This document shows positions 36,352 to 45,080 of a stretch of 64,000 bases of DNA, one piece after another (the stretch's first letter is position 1; the number at the start of each line of letters is the position of its first letter). A model generated the notes under the pieces. The model was not told where the DNA came from, ran no database searches, and worked only from the letters and a program-made list of their open reading frames with translations. This stretch comes from Leptolyngbya sp. NIES-2104 (GTDB taxonomy: Bacteria; Cyanobacteriota; Cyanobacteriia; Leptolyngbyales; Leptolyngbyaceae): positions 434,001 through 498,000 of the forward strand of contig NZ_BBWW01000001.1 in assembly GCF_001485215.1 (NCBI RefSeq), read 5' to 3'. Position numbers and translations under genes: made by a program.

Positions 36352-36761
36352 TGGCATTTACTTATTCTCGATCGATTCACTTCTCCGATACAGATGCGGC
36401 AGGAGTCGTTTACTTCGCCAACATCTTCAACTTCTGCCATGAAGCTTACGAAGCGTCCCTAGCTGCAAGTGGAATTGATCTACGATCGTTCTTCTCCGGT
36501 CAAGAAATCGCAGTGCCGATCGTTCATGCGGAAGTCGATTTCTTCAAACCGATGTTTTGCGGCGATCAAATCACGATCGCGCTCATGCCGAATCTTCTAA
36601 AACCGAGTGAATTCGAGATTTCTTATCACCTGTTTAATCAAGCGCCACATCATCCGATCGCGAAAGCGCTCACCCGTCACGTCTGTATCGATCCGAAAAC
36701 GCGATCGCGTCAAGAACTTCTCCCGGTTTTACTCCACTGGCTCAATGGTGCAAACGAATAA
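36351..36761 (+). CDS. menI: 1,4-dihydroxy-2-naphthoyl-CoA thioesterase (hotdog fold)
   Basis: 136 residues, one hotdog domain. IHFSDTDAAGVVYFANIFNF near the N-terminus holds the catalytic Asp of 4-hydroxybenzoyl-CoA-type thioesterases; VPIVHAEVDFFKPMFCGDQI and LTRHVCIDPKTR follow. In Synechocystis this family hydrolyses DHNA-CoA in phylloquinone synthesis. Other acyl-CoA thioesterases of the fold are the alternative, so the symbol is provisional. It overlaps the DUF815 stop by one base. Confidence 0.85.
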   Translation: MAFTYSRSIHFSDTDAAGVVYFANIFNFCHEAYEASLAASGIDLRSFFSGQEIAVPIVHAEVDFFKPMFCGDQITIALMPNLLKPSEFEISYHLFNQAPHHPIAKALTRHVCIDPKTRSRQELLPVLLHWLNGANE

Positions 36762-36826
36762 CGATCGTCCTCAATTAGTCTACAATCGGTACGCTCTGGC
36801 TCAAGGTCAGACCTCCTCTCGCTAAA

Positions 36827-37597
36827 ATGGTCGATATGGAACAAGAAGTTATTACCCTACTTTCGAGCCGCGAAATCGAAAAAATGCGCCGAGCCGGAAA
36901 ACTCGCAGCGCAGTTATTAAATCACTTAGAGGCATTCGTTAAACCCGGTGTCAGCACCCTACAACTGAACGACGAAGCCGAACGCTGGACTCAAGCACAC
37001 GGAGCCAAAAGCGCCCCTCTCGGCTACAACGGCTTTCCTAAATCAATCTGTACCAGCGTCAATGAAGTTGTTTGTCACGGTATCCCCAACGCAAAACAAA
37101 TTCTCAAAGACGGCGACATTATCAACATTGATGTCACGCTGATCGTCGATGGCTACCACGGCGACACCTCGAAAATGTACTTTGTTGGAGAACCGTCACC
37201 CCTGGCAAAACGCTTAGTCGAAGTCACGGATAAATGCCGACAGTTAGGCATGGATGCGGTGAAACCGGGCGCGAGAATTGGCGATATCGGTGCAGCGATT
37301 CAAGAATACGCAGAATCTCAAGGGTTCTCAGTCGTTCAAGATTTCGTCGGGCATGGAATCAGCCACATTTTCCATACCGCTCCTCAAATTCCACACTACG
37401 GCAAACGAGGAACTGGGAAGAAATTGCGACCCGGAATGGTCTTTACGATCGAACCCATGATCAACGAAGGCACTTGGGAAGTCGAGGTGATGCCCGATAA
37501 ATGGACAGCGCTGACCAAAGATCGGAAACTCTCGGCTCAATGTGAACATACGATCGCGGTTACACCCACAGGTTACGAAATCCTGACGCAAGCCTAA
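36827..37597 (+). CDS. map: Methionine aminopeptidase type I
   Basis: 256 residues. The metal ligands are in NIDVTLIVDGYHGDTSKM (two Asp), GHGISHIFH (His), FTIEPMIN (Glu) and AQCEHTIAV (Glu). It removes N-terminal Met from nascent proteins. No N-terminal zinc-finger extension, so type Ia/b bacterial form. ATG 36827 or 36836 possible. A strong terminator follows the stop. Confidence 0.95.
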   Translation: MVDMEQEVITLLSSREIEKMRRAGKLAAQLLNHLEAFVKPGVSTLQLNDEAERWTQAHGAKSAPLGYNGFPKSICTSVNEVVCHGIPNAKQILKDGDIINIDVTLIVDGYHGDTSKMYFVGEPSPLAKRLVEVTDKCRQLGMDAVKPGARIGDIGAAIQEYAESQGFSVVQDFVGHGISHIFHTAPQIPHYGKRGTGKKLRPGMVFTIEPMINEGTWEVEVMPDKWTALTKDRKLSAQCEHTIAVTPTGYEILTQA

Positions 37598-37605
37598 AAC
37601 AAAAA

Positions 37606-37628
37606 CCCCGATGTATTTGGCATCGGGG
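37606..37628. terminator. Intrinsic terminator downstream of map
   Basis: Perfect 8-bp stem CCCCGATG / CATCGGGG with a 7-base loop, preceded by an A run. It lies between the convergent map and pilT genes and can serve both. Confidence 0.75.
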
Positions 37629-37658
37629 CAAATTGCACACTGTTGAATTTGAAAATTC

Positions 37659-39068
37659 CTACACTCGACCTCGGAGCATTTGAGCCATTTCGTTCTGCTT
37701 CGGTGACATTTCGAGTGCCACTTCTTCGGTGATCTGACCTTGCTCATACAGTTTGTAGAGCGACTGATTCATCGTGCACATTCCATCAAATCCACATCGA
37801 GGAATGATCGCCTCGATTTCATCGAGTTCACCTTTGCGGATGTAATCTCGAATCGCATCGGTGTTGATCAAAATGTCGTGGAATGCCGCCCGCTTTCCAT
37901 CGGTCGTCCGACACAAGCCCTGTGCAATCACGGCAACCAAAGATTCTGCGAGTGCGACCCGCATTGTTGCCTGTTCGCTCGGTTGATACAGGCTAAGAAC
38001 CCGTTCGATCGTTTTCACCGCACTGTTCGTGTGCAGGGTTCCCATCACTAAGTGACCCGTTTGCGCCGCTTTCAGTGCGGTGTTTACCGTTTCTTTGTCC
38101 CGCATTTCACCGACGAGGATGATATCGGGATCTTCCCGGAGAGCAGCTTTAAGAGCATTGTCAAACTTGCGGGTGTGCATTCCCACTTCACGGTGTTTGA
38201 TTAAGGCTTTGCGGCTTTTGTGAATAAATTCGATCGGGTCTTCGATCGTAATAATATTCTTCGGCATTTCTTTGTTGATGTAATCGATCATCGCCGCCAT
38301 CGTGGTCGATTTACCTGATCCCGTTGGACCCGTGATCAGAATCAAGCCTTTGTGATAGTGACACACATCTTTGAATACAGTCGGTAAGTTCAACTGCTCC
38401 ATCGTCAAAATCTTCAGCGGGATCAGACGGAGAACCATTGCAGGTCCATACAGCGAATCAAAGATATTGATCCGAACCCGCGCAAATTCGTACTGAGTTG
38501 CACCATCGAAATCAAGCGTTTCTTCAAACTGGCTGATTTCCTCTTCGCTTAGCACCTCCTGCATCCAACTCATGAATGTTGCTCGATCGGTTTCAGACCA
38601 TTCGGTCGTTTCGATCTCGCCCCGGTTCCGAAAGCGCGGGACTTCTCCCACCCCCAAATGGACATCCGAAAAGCCTTTATCAAATGCAGTGCGAATGATT
38701 TGTTCTAGGGTTGGGGCATTACTGGAGCGACGAGCTGCGTTTGGAGTCGTCGGCGGGGTCGTTGGGCGATGTCCGATCGTCGGTGGGGGAGTTGCTCCAG
38801 TGGGAGTGCTCGAAGCAGTCGTGGGTGAACTCGTGGGGATTGCAGCAGGAGCGGTGGCGGGACGACTCGCAGCAGGCATCGCGAATGTTTCGGTTGCAGC
38901 AGCGCTATTCACTCCTGAAGCGGGTTCTGCGACTTCTGCCATTGTATTTGAGGAAGGCATCGTCCGCATCGCAGGCGGGGGAGCCGGAGGAGTTCTCGGA
39001 ACTGGAGGCGGCGCGGATTGGGGAGCAGTCGCCTCGGTGAACGGTGAACGCTGTGTTTCTGGTGTCAT
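37659..39068 (-). CDS. pilT: Type IV pilus retraction ATPase PilT with long N-terminal linker
   Basis: 469 residues from ATG 39068 (MTPETQRSP); the open frame runs to 39194. About 120 Pro/Ala/Ser/Thr-rich residues precede a standard PilT core. Walker A is ITGPTGSGKSTTMAAM; the Asp box is IITIEDPIEFIH; Walker B is PDIILVGEMRDKET; the His box is HLVMGTLHTNSAV. PilT hexamers retract type IV pili for twitching and phototaxis. Cyanobacteria often have two PilT copies; which this is cannot be settled. The gene is isolated from other pil genes. Confidence 0.92.
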   Translation of the reverse strand: MTPETQRSPFTEATAPQSAPPPVPRTPPAPPPAMRTMPSSNTMAEVAEPASGVNSAAATETFAMPAASRPATAPAAIPTSSPTTASSTPTGATPPPTIGHRPTTPPTTPNAARRSSNAPTLEQIIRTAFDKGFSDVHLGVGEVPRFRNRGEIETTEWSETDRATFMSWMQEVLSEEEISQFEETLDFDGATQYEFARVRINIFDSLYGPAMVLRLIPLKILTMEQLNLPTVFKDVCHYHKGLILITGPTGSGKSTTMAAMIDYINKEMPKNIITIEDPIEFIHKSRKALIKHREVGMHTRKFDNALKAALREDPDIILVGEMRDKETVNTALKAAQTGHLVMGTLHTNSAVKTIERVLSLYQPSEQATMRVALAESLVAVIAQGLCRTTDGKRAAFHDILINTDAIRDYIRKGELDEIEAIIPRCGFDGMCTMNQSLYKLYEQGQITEEVALEMSPKQNEMAQMLRGRV

Positions 39069-39211
39069 ATCCCTACGTTGATAAAATCCCTGAGAGCGGT
39101 GGACGGATTCGGAGGCTGTGGGGCGATTTATTAGGGGAAATTGGAAAATCTTTACGGTTTGAACCTTGGCACAAGGATGCCAGACCCCTAACATGAATTA
39201 AGCTTTCCCAG

Positions 39212-39445
39212 ATGTCACTGGTGAGTATCAAGAGGGATGTGGGCGATATGAGTGGGTCTGAGCGTTGGTATGTGGTGAAGCGTCCAAATGCCCAATGTCA
39301 AATTCTGACCGAGGATGAGTTAGAGAAAAGTCAAACGACAAATCCCTCTGAGACGGTGGAGCATTGGGGTCCATTCACCTCAGAGGGAGAAGCGATCGCA
39401 CGTCGCGTCGGGTTGATTCGATCGGGGAAGTGTCAGCCGAGCTAA
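39212..39445 (+). CDS. Small conserved cyanobacterial protein
   Basis: 77 residues; the conserved part starts at ATG 39248 (MSGSERWYVVKRP), so 65 residues may be correct. WYVVKRPNAQCQILTEDEL and HWGPFTSEGEAIARRVGLIR followed by SGKCQP match a family I remember as widespread in cyanobacteria, sometimes mislabelled as a transposase; no transposase motif is present. The stop overlaps the ctp gene end by four bases, tail to tail. Function unknown. Confidence 0.7.
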   Translation: MSLVSIKRDVGDMSGSERWYVVKRPNAQCQILTEDELEKSQTTNPSETVEHWGPFTSEGEAIARRVGLIRSGKCQPS

Positions 39446-40719
39446 TTCTTGGCGCGGTTGCCTTGCTTGGAGGTAATCACTTGACCTAAAACCTGCATGG
39501 CTCTTACGAACTGCGGGTCGGTCTTTGTGCCGATTTGGTCGCGATTTTGCTGGAGGGTTTGACGCTGCTGTTCGGTCAGTTCCACGACGACATCGGGATC
39601 AATGCCGTGTTTGTTGATGTCTCGTCCATTCGGGGTGAGATATTTGGCGATCGTGACTGCCATCCCCGATCCGTCTCCGAGACTGCGAACTGATTGCACT
39701 AAGCCTTTTCCAAAGGTTTTCGTTCCAATAATCGTGCCGCGTTTGTTGTCTTGAATTGCACCCGAAAGAATTTCACTCGCACTAGCTGATCCGCCATCGA
39801 CGAGAACCACTAGAGGCTTGTCAGTCAAAGCGCGGTTATTCGCTTCTTCTTTGTCAGAAACGCCTTGACGATCGACGGTCGAAACGATACCGCCTTTAGG
39901 AATCCACATCCGAGCGATGTCAACGCTGGCATAGAGCAATCCACCGGGGTTCGATCGCAAATCGAGCACATACCCATTGACGTTTTCTTTCTCCAGCTTT
40001 TGGAGCGCTTCTCGCATTTCTGGAGCCGCGTTTGCACTGAACTGAACGAGACGAATGTAGCCAATCTTGCCTTGTGGGGATTGCTGAACGCTGGCACGAA
40101 CGGGGTGAATCTCGATTTTGGCGCGGGTGAGGTTGAATTCTAACTGCTGAGCACCCCGCTGAACGGTGAGTTTGACCTGTGTGTTGACGGGTCCGCGAAT
40201 CAGTGTGACCGCTTTATTCACGTCCATCCCTTCGGTGCTTTTACCATCGATTTGCGTGATGATGTCTTTCGCAACGACCCCAGCCGAAGAAGCGGGACTT
40301 CCTTCGATCGGTGAAATGACCGTTAATTTCTTCGTTTTCTCGTCTGCTGCTAATTGAATTCCGACACCCGTTAATTCGCCGGATGTATCAATTTGCATAT
40401 TGCGGAACTCGTCCGGGTCCATGAAGCGCGTGTAGGGATCGCCCAAACGCTTTAGCATTTCCCGAATCGACTTGTAGGCTTCTTGCTTGTCGCGGTAGTT
40501 CCGATTGAGGTACTGAGCGCGAATCGATTTCCAATCGACTTGGTTAAAAGTGGCATCGACGTAATTGCGATCGATCACTTGCCACACTTCATCGACTAGC
40601 TCTTTGGGACTGTCCCGAAAGAACGCTTGCCCTTTGTTCAGATGAATTCCGGCTCCGGTGATGGTTACTGCGGTCACGGCGGCAGCCGTCGCACCTAAGA
40701 CAAGCGCTCGTTTTGTCAT
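39442..40719 (-). CDS. ctp: Carboxyl-terminal processing protease (S41)
   Basis: 425 residues. A hydrophobic N-terminus (about 5-25) is a signal or anchor. A PDZ domain covers about 100-190 (GVGIQLAADEKTKKLTVISP). The S41 catalytic parts are GGSASASEILSGAIQDNKRG (Ser) and GTKTFGKGLVQSV (Lys). Cyanobacteria have three paralogues: CtpA processes D1 in photosystem II, while CtpB and CtpC act on other targets; I cannot say which this is. A palindromic repeat lies upstream. Confidence 0.9.
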   Translation of the reverse strand: MTKRALVLGATAAAVTAVTITGAGIHLNKGQAFFRDSPKELVDEVWQVIDRNYVDATFNQVDWKSIRAQYLNRNYRDKQEAYKSIREMLKRLGDPYTRFMDPDEFRNMQIDTSGELTGVGIQLAADEKTKKLTVISPIEGSPASSAGVVAKDIITQIDGKSTEGMDVNKAVTLIRGPVNTQVKLTVQRGAQQLEFNLTRAKIEIHPVRASVQQSPQGKIGYIRLVQFSANAAPEMREALQKLEKENVNGYVLDLRSNPGGLLYASVDIARMWIPKGGIVSTVDRQGVSDKEEANNRALTDKPLVVLVDGGSASASEILSGAIQDNKRGTIIGTKTFGKGLVQSVRSLGDGSGMAVTIAKYLTPNGRDINKHGIDPDVVVELTEQQRQTLQQNRDQIGTKTDPQFVRAMQVLGQVITSKQGNRAKN

Positions 40720-40902
40720 GGCTATACCTGCTTAAATTCTGGAAAAGTGACAAAAGGTTATGCCCAATTTAACACAGGCATTTAGGGGCAATCCGTAATA
40801 ATTGTCCAGATTTCTGAATCAAGTTTTGTAGATGCAGCTCGAAAGTGGTAGAAGATTTATTTCTGGATCGGGGGTTAGGCATTGCCTGAGAGGATGATTG
40901 AA

Positions 40903-41083
40903 AAATTGTCGTTCTTTGCAATGTCCCGCCCTGAAATGAAATTTCGGGCTAATCGACGAAAGTCCTTTGTCAAGGACTAAGAACCTGAAACTAGCTCTCA
41001 GTCTACTTTAGTAGACTTTCCACCATTAGCCCGAAATTCATTTCAGGGCGAGAGGCAATCGAAGCGAAGAATTTTTATACTTA
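40903..41083. repeat. Palindromic dispersed repeat, copy A
   Basis: About 180 bases. Outer inverted arms at 40927-40954 and 41025-41050 differ by one inserted A. Two internal hairpins: AGTCCTT/AAGGACT (40961-40978) and AGTCTACT/AGTAGACT (41000-41017). The same arms and layout recur at 59230-59420. It lies 3' of ispG and 5' of ctp. There is no open frame inside. Confidence 0.88.
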
Positions 41084-41095
41084 TCTGCCCTGCCC

Positions 41096-42319
41096 TTACG
41101 TTGGCTCAATCCATTTTCCATCCGCTTTGATCAGGTTAATCAGTTCAATCACCCCTTGATCTTCAGGGACTTTCTTGATCTCGTCCCGACCTCGATACAG
41201 CGAAATGTATCCCGCTTGTTTGCCCACATAGCCATAATCTGCATCTGCCATTTCACCCGGACCGTTCACAATACAGCCCATGACTGCGATGTTTAATCCG
41301 GTTAGATGGTTCGTCGCTGCTCGGACTTTGTGCAGCACTTCTTCGAGATTGAATAAGGTGCGACCACAAGACGGACAAGCCACATATTCAACCATTGTTC
41401 GGCGTAGTCCCAAAGCTTGCAGAATGCCGTAGCACACAGGAATTTCTTTCTCTGGTGCTTCGGTGAGAGAAACGCGAATTGTATCGCCAATCCCTTCAGC
41501 TAAGAGTGTTCCAATTCCAGCGGTTGATTTAATTCGACCATATTCACCATCGCCTGCTTCAGTCACACCCAAGTGCAACGGATAAGCCATTCCTAGTTCA
41601 TTCATGCGCTTCACCATCAGGCGATTTGCTGCCAGCATGACTGGAACTTTCGAGGCTTTTAATGAAAGCTCGATGTTGTAAAAATTCAGCGATTCACAGA
41701 TGCGAATGAATTCGATCGCAGATTCGACCATGCCTTCTGGAGTGTCGCCGTAGGTGAATAGCATTCGTTCTGCCAGCGATCCATGATTCACACCGATTCG
41801 CATCGATTTGTTTTGGTCGCGTAGAGAGATCACTAAAGGCTCAAGTGTTTCGCGAATCTTTTCACCGATCGCATCAAATTCAGCTTGGGTATAGTCGGTT
41901 GTTTTCGCTTTTTCAAAAACGTATAAGCCTGGATTAATCCGCACATTATCAACGTATTTCGAGACTTCCAGCGCGATCTTCATCCCATTGTGGTGAACAT
42001 CTGCGACAAGGGGAACGGGTTGGTAAGTCTTGTAGAGTCGATCGCGAATTTCTTCCATTGCTTTCGCGTGCGCCATACTGGGAACCGTGACGCGAACAAT
42101 TTCGCAGCCAATTTCATGCAGGCGGCGAATTGCAGCAACTGAACCTTCAATATCGAGCGTATCTTCGTTGATCATCGACTGAACGGCGACGGGATGATCA
42201 CTTCCGATCGAGATGCTACCGACAGGAACGGAGCGAGTTTTGCGACGATGAATGGTGGTGTCAGTCGAGTACTGAACAGCCGGAGTAGCGGGTGCGATCG
42301 GGGTGGGCAGAGTTTGCAT
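41096..42319 (-). CDS. ispG: 4-hydroxy-3-methylbut-2-enyl diphosphate synthase (IspG)
   Basis: 407 residues from ATG 42319 ([10 protein letters not shown]), with an in-frame ATG at 42346 possible. The TIM-barrel half contains [18 protein letters not shown]. The 4Fe-4S cysteines are in [11 protein letters not shown] and [20 protein letters not shown]. IspG makes HMBPP from MEcPP in the MEP isoprenoid pathway; cyanobacterial forms take electrons from ferredoxin. Length is the plant/cyanobacterial short form without inserted domain. Confidence 0.95.
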   Translation of the reverse strand: MQTLPTPIAPATPAVQYSTDTTIHRRKTRSVPVGSISIGSDHPVAVQSMINEDTLDIEGSVAAIRRLHEIGCEIVRVTVPSMAHAKAMEEIRDRLYKTYQPVPLVADVHHNGMKIALEVSKYVDNVRINPGLYVFEKAKTTDYTQAEFDAIGEKIRETLEPLVISLRDQNKSMRIGVNHGSLAERMLFTYGDTPEGMVESAIEFIRICESLNFYNIELSLKASKVPVMLAANRLMVKRMNELGMAYPLHLGVTEAGDGEYGRIKSTAGIGTLLAEGIGDTIRVSLTEAPEKEIPVCYGILQALGLRRTMVEYVACPSCGRTLFNLEEVLHKVRAATNHLTGLNIAVMGCIVNGPGEMADADYGYVGKQAGYISLYRGRDEIKKVPEDQGVIELINLIKADGKWIEPT

Positions 42320-42429
42320 AACGCGGTGGTAATGGCTCGATAGCAAAAAAGACAGAAATCCACAGTGGAGAGTTTCTGTCTTTCAGATTGCCATATAAAC
42401 GAACCGTTTGACCGAATTTTCGTGCTGTG

Positions 42430-42618
42430 TTAGCTCCGACACAATCGAGATTCTTGTTTTACAGAACCCGCCATCGCTGCATATTGCAGAGTCATAAAGG
42501 CACGGAGGTCTTCTCGATCGTATTTCGAGGCGAGTAGTAACCGCAGTTGATTTTCCGCTTCGATCGACAAAAGTCCGGTCGTGAGCGCTTGTTGAACCAC
42601 TTCGCGTATTCTTGCCAT
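42430..42618 (-). CDS. Small conserved cyanobacterial protein
   Basis: 62 residues from ATG 42618 (MARIREVVQQAL); the frame is open to 42717 but the extra part looks unlike the family. VVQQALTTGLLSIEAENQLR and LLASKYDREDLRAFMTLQYA are helical and match a small family I remember from many cyanobacteria. Probably a small dimeric protein; function unknown. It lies about 110 bases upstream of ispG on the same strand. Confidence 0.6.
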   Translation of the reverse strand: MARIREVVQQALTTGLLSIEAENQLRLLLASKYDREDLRAFMTLQYAAMAGSVKQESRLCRS

Positions 42619-42971
42619 AGCAACACCCCAACAACCACAAAGGAACAATTTAATCACCAGTGCAATTTTCAGAAATTGCGTGTTCGAGCGAAGACTTGCA
42701 GAGCTAGATGAATCCAATGGATGAAATCTTAGAGGAATTCCTCTAAGAAAAACGGTATCACGCTGAACAAGTTTTAAATTAATGCGATCGCGCTTAACCC
42801 AGAGTAGAACTGGATTTGAAGCAAGGTGACGAATTTAAAGGCGAGAAGGTTCCCACGATCGAGAAAGCGAAATTTACTGTGATACTGGTTTCAATTGATC
42901 TAAGGTTACTCCGGAAAAATTAACGTTTCTTCAAGGGTTGTGTTTTTGCAAAAGCAAGCAATGTATCGTTA
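42619..42971. other. Intergenic region between rbgA and the small gene
   Basis: About 350 bases without a supported gene; contains one HIP1 octamer near 42784 and no clear terminator. Confidence 0.4.
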
Positions 42972-43814
42972 TTAACCTTCATCGGGCGGCAATTCTAGCG
43001 CGATCGCGCCTAAGTTTCCTTTGCGAAAATCAGTGAGAATTTGACGTGCGGTGCGTTCTACATCCCCTTTGTATTTCAGTTCTGCCAGAGTTTTGAGATA
43101 GCTTTCTCCGGTGAGGTCGTCGATCGCTAATCCATATCGCGATTTCAATGCTGTTGAGGACGATCGCAGTAAATCGATTAGCGATGCCGCAACTCGTTGA
43201 TTGTCGTAAGCGGCTTCCCCGATATCATCACAAATCGCTAATTTGATTGCGGCATCCTGATTCGTGAGCTTGTTCGGCAAAACTCCAGGAGCGTCAAGCA
43301 ATTCGATTTGATCTGAAATTCTCACCCATCTGAGTTGTCGCGTGACTCCAGCACGGCGGGCACTTTCAACGACGCGCCGCTTCAGTAAGCGATTGATTAA
43401 CGCAGATTTACCGACGTTAGGAAATCCGATGACGACGGCTCGAACGGGGCGGATGAGCATTCCGCGATCGAGCCTGCGCTGGTTCATTTTCGCGCCTGCA
43501 ATTTGAGTCGCTTTCGCGATCGCTTCAATGCCTTTTCCATGTTGAGCATCGGTAAAGAGCGGCTCTTCTCCCCGCTCTTGAAACCACTGAATCCACTGAT
43601 CTTTCGCTTTCTGTGGAATCATATCAACCCGATTCATCACCAAGATTCGCCCCTTTTCCCCGATCCATTGATCCACTTGCGGATGATGAGTAGAGAGTGG
43701 AATTCTGGCATCCCGAACTTCTAGCACGACATCGACACGCTTGAGTTGTTCAAGCAGCGCTCTTTCGGCTTTGGCAATGTGACCGGGATACCACTGGATT
43801 GGAGGGGAAGACAT
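42972..43814 (-). CDS. rbgA: Ribosome biogenesis GTPase YlqF/RbgA
   Basis: 280 residues from ATG 43814 (MSSPPIQWYPGHI), with ATG 43832 as alternative. The G motifs are circularly permuted: the N-x-x-D motif in ILVMNRVDMIP comes first, then G1 VVIGFPNVGKSALINRL, G2 in RAGVTR, and G3 LLDAPGVL. RbgA assists a late step of 50S ribosomal subunit assembly. The C-terminal helical domain follows. Divergent from the PIN module. Confidence 0.93.
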   Translation of the reverse strand: MSSPPIQWYPGHIAKAERALLEQLKRVDVVLEVRDARIPLSTHHPQVDQWIGEKGRILVMNRVDMIPQKAKDQWIQWFQERGEEPLFTDAQHGKGIEAIAKATQIAGAKMNQRRLDRGMLIRPVRAVVIGFPNVGKSALINRLLKRRVVESARRAGVTRQLRWVRISDQIELLDAPGVLPNKLTNQDAAIKLAICDDIGEAAYDNQRVAASLIDLLRSSSTALKSRYGLAIDDLTGESYLKTLAELKYKGDVERTARQILTDFRKGNLGAIALELPPDEG

Positions 43815-43918
43815 AAAGATACTAGGACGCAAGAACTACAGTAGCCATCCTGCGCTTCAGTCTGAGTTTAGCAATAACAGGCATAGAATTTCGTGAGATG
43901 CAGTGTAGACTCCTACTT

Positions 43919-44356
43919 ATGAAAATTTATCTGGATATGTGTAGTATTCAGCGTCCACTCGATTCAAAAGCGCAAGTCCGAGTTGCCGTTGAAGCAGAAG
44001 CAATTCTGAATGTGATTCAGTTATGGGAAGCAGGGCAAATTGAATTGATTTCTTCATTTGCTTTAGTTTTTGAAGCTGAGCAGATTCCTGGTAACGAAAG
44101 AAGAACTTATACTTTAGAAGTGTTATCTAGAGCAGATTCGTTTGTCTCGCGTGATGAGCAAATCGATGCACAGGCGCAAGGATTTGTCTCATTCGGAATT
44201 AAACCGCTGGACGCGCTGCATCTGGCATCTGCGATCGCGCTTCAAGCTGACTATTTTTGTACGTGTGACGACCGCTTTCTCAGACGAGCGAAACAAATAG
44301 ATACCGCTCAAACGAAAGTCGTTTCTCCTCTTGAACTCATTGCGGAAATTAGCTAA
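43919..44356 (+). CDS. PIN-domain toxin (VapC-like)
   Basis: 145 residues from ATG 43919 (MKIYLDMCSIQRP); the frame extends to 43898. The first acidic residue is in IYLDMCS. The next ones are in LVFEAEQIPGN and KPLDALHLASAIALQADYF, with TCDDRFLRRA at the end, giving the acidic cluster of a PIN ribonuclease. It is the first gene of a two-gene unit; the partner begins on the base after its stop. VapC-type toxins cut tRNA or rRNA. Toxin-first order is less usual. Confidence 0.85.
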   Translation: MKIYLDMCSIQRPLDSKAQVRVAVEAEAILNVIQLWEAGQIELISSFALVFEAEQIPGNERRTYTLEVLSRADSFVSRDEQIDAQAQGFVSFGIKPLDALHLASAIALQADYFCTCDDRFLRRAKQIDTAQTKVVSPLELIAEIS

Positions 44357-44548
44357 ATGACAAATCAACCGAAACCGCTCAACCAAATTACACAAGAAGC
44401 GATCGCAATCCTGTTTAAAGAAATAGGAATCGCGAATACGGTGCGCTTTCTCAACCAGTTCTCGCCTGGGTACGGTAACTACACAGAAGAACGCGAAGAG
44501 ATTTTTAAGGATTTGAGCTTGGATGAGATTTTGAAGCGAATCAACTAA
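44357..44548 (+). CDS. Putative antitoxin partner of the PIN protein
   Basis: 63 residues, starting directly after the toxin stop. MTNQPKPLNQITQEAIAILF then IGIANTVRFLNQFSPGYGNY suggests a helical small protein. I do not recognise a DNA-binding domain with certainty. Its position and size suit an antitoxin, and similar short proteins follow PIN genes in cyanobacteria. Confidence 0.65.
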   Translation: MTNQPKPLNQITQEAIAILFKEIGIANTVRFLNQFSPGYGNYTEEREEIFKDLSLDEILKRIN

Positions 44549-44568
44549 GTTTTGCTTGAGTCATGGTG

Positions 44569-44967
44569 CTATGGAACCACAAGAACGGGACAGGGAGAAA
44601 GGCTAATTACTCGATTGGTGACGCTATCGGATGCGCCTTCGGTCGTGAGTCCAAGACCCCGACATCCCATGATAATTAAATCGGCTTCCACTTCGTCAGC
44701 CACATCGCAGATTGTAAACGCAGGCTTGCCTTCCCGCTCGATCGCATCCGCTTCGATGCCTTGATCCGAAAAGAGCGATCGCGCACTCTCCAACAAATTC
44801 GCCACGGTATCCGGAGAAGACATGGCATCGGGTTGCTCGGCAGTCGATTCCACAACCGAGAGCAAAATCAATCGGCTTTGATGGACTTTCACAAGATTTG
44901 CAACGGTTTCGACGGCTTGACGAGACTCGCGGCTGGCATCGATCGGAAACAACACAGTTTTAAACAT
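44569..44967 (-). CDS. Universal stress protein UspA family
   Basis: 132 residues from ATG 44967 (MFKTVLFPIDAS); the frame is open to 45030 but the family starts here. FKTVLFPIDASRESRQAVET is the first strand and helix. DLIIMGCRGLGLTTEGASDS carries a GxGx-type ATP-binding pattern, and CPVLVVP ends it. UspA proteins accumulate under stress and some bind ATP. It is convergent with the PIN module and divergent from pgk. Confidence 0.88.
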   Translation of the reverse strand: MFKTVLFPIDASRESRQAVETVANLVKVHQSRLILLSVVESTAEQPDAMSSPDTVANLLESARSLFSDQGIEADAIEREGKPAFTICDVADEVEADLIIMGCRGLGLTTEGASDSVTNRVISLSPCPVLVVP

Positions 44968-45080
44968 GATTTCAAACATTCCAACTTCTTCTACCAGCAT
45001 TGCAGAAACTTCGATCGTAGGTGGCACCATTAATGGAAAAATAAGAAATAGGTAGAAAGACTCATTTAGGAGCCAAGATC

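Noticed and set aside
38572-39081. 169-codon plus-strand frame rich in Gly, Val and Ala opposite pilT
   Set aside because: Mirror of the Pro/Ala-rich linker of pilT; no independent features.
39212-39445. Transposase fragment
   Set aside because: Homologues may carry that label, but no DDE residues or insertion-sequence ends are present; treated as a small conserved protein.
40903-41083. CRISPR-like repeats
   Set aside because: Arms are inverted, occur once per element and are not separated by regular spacers; no cas genes are present.
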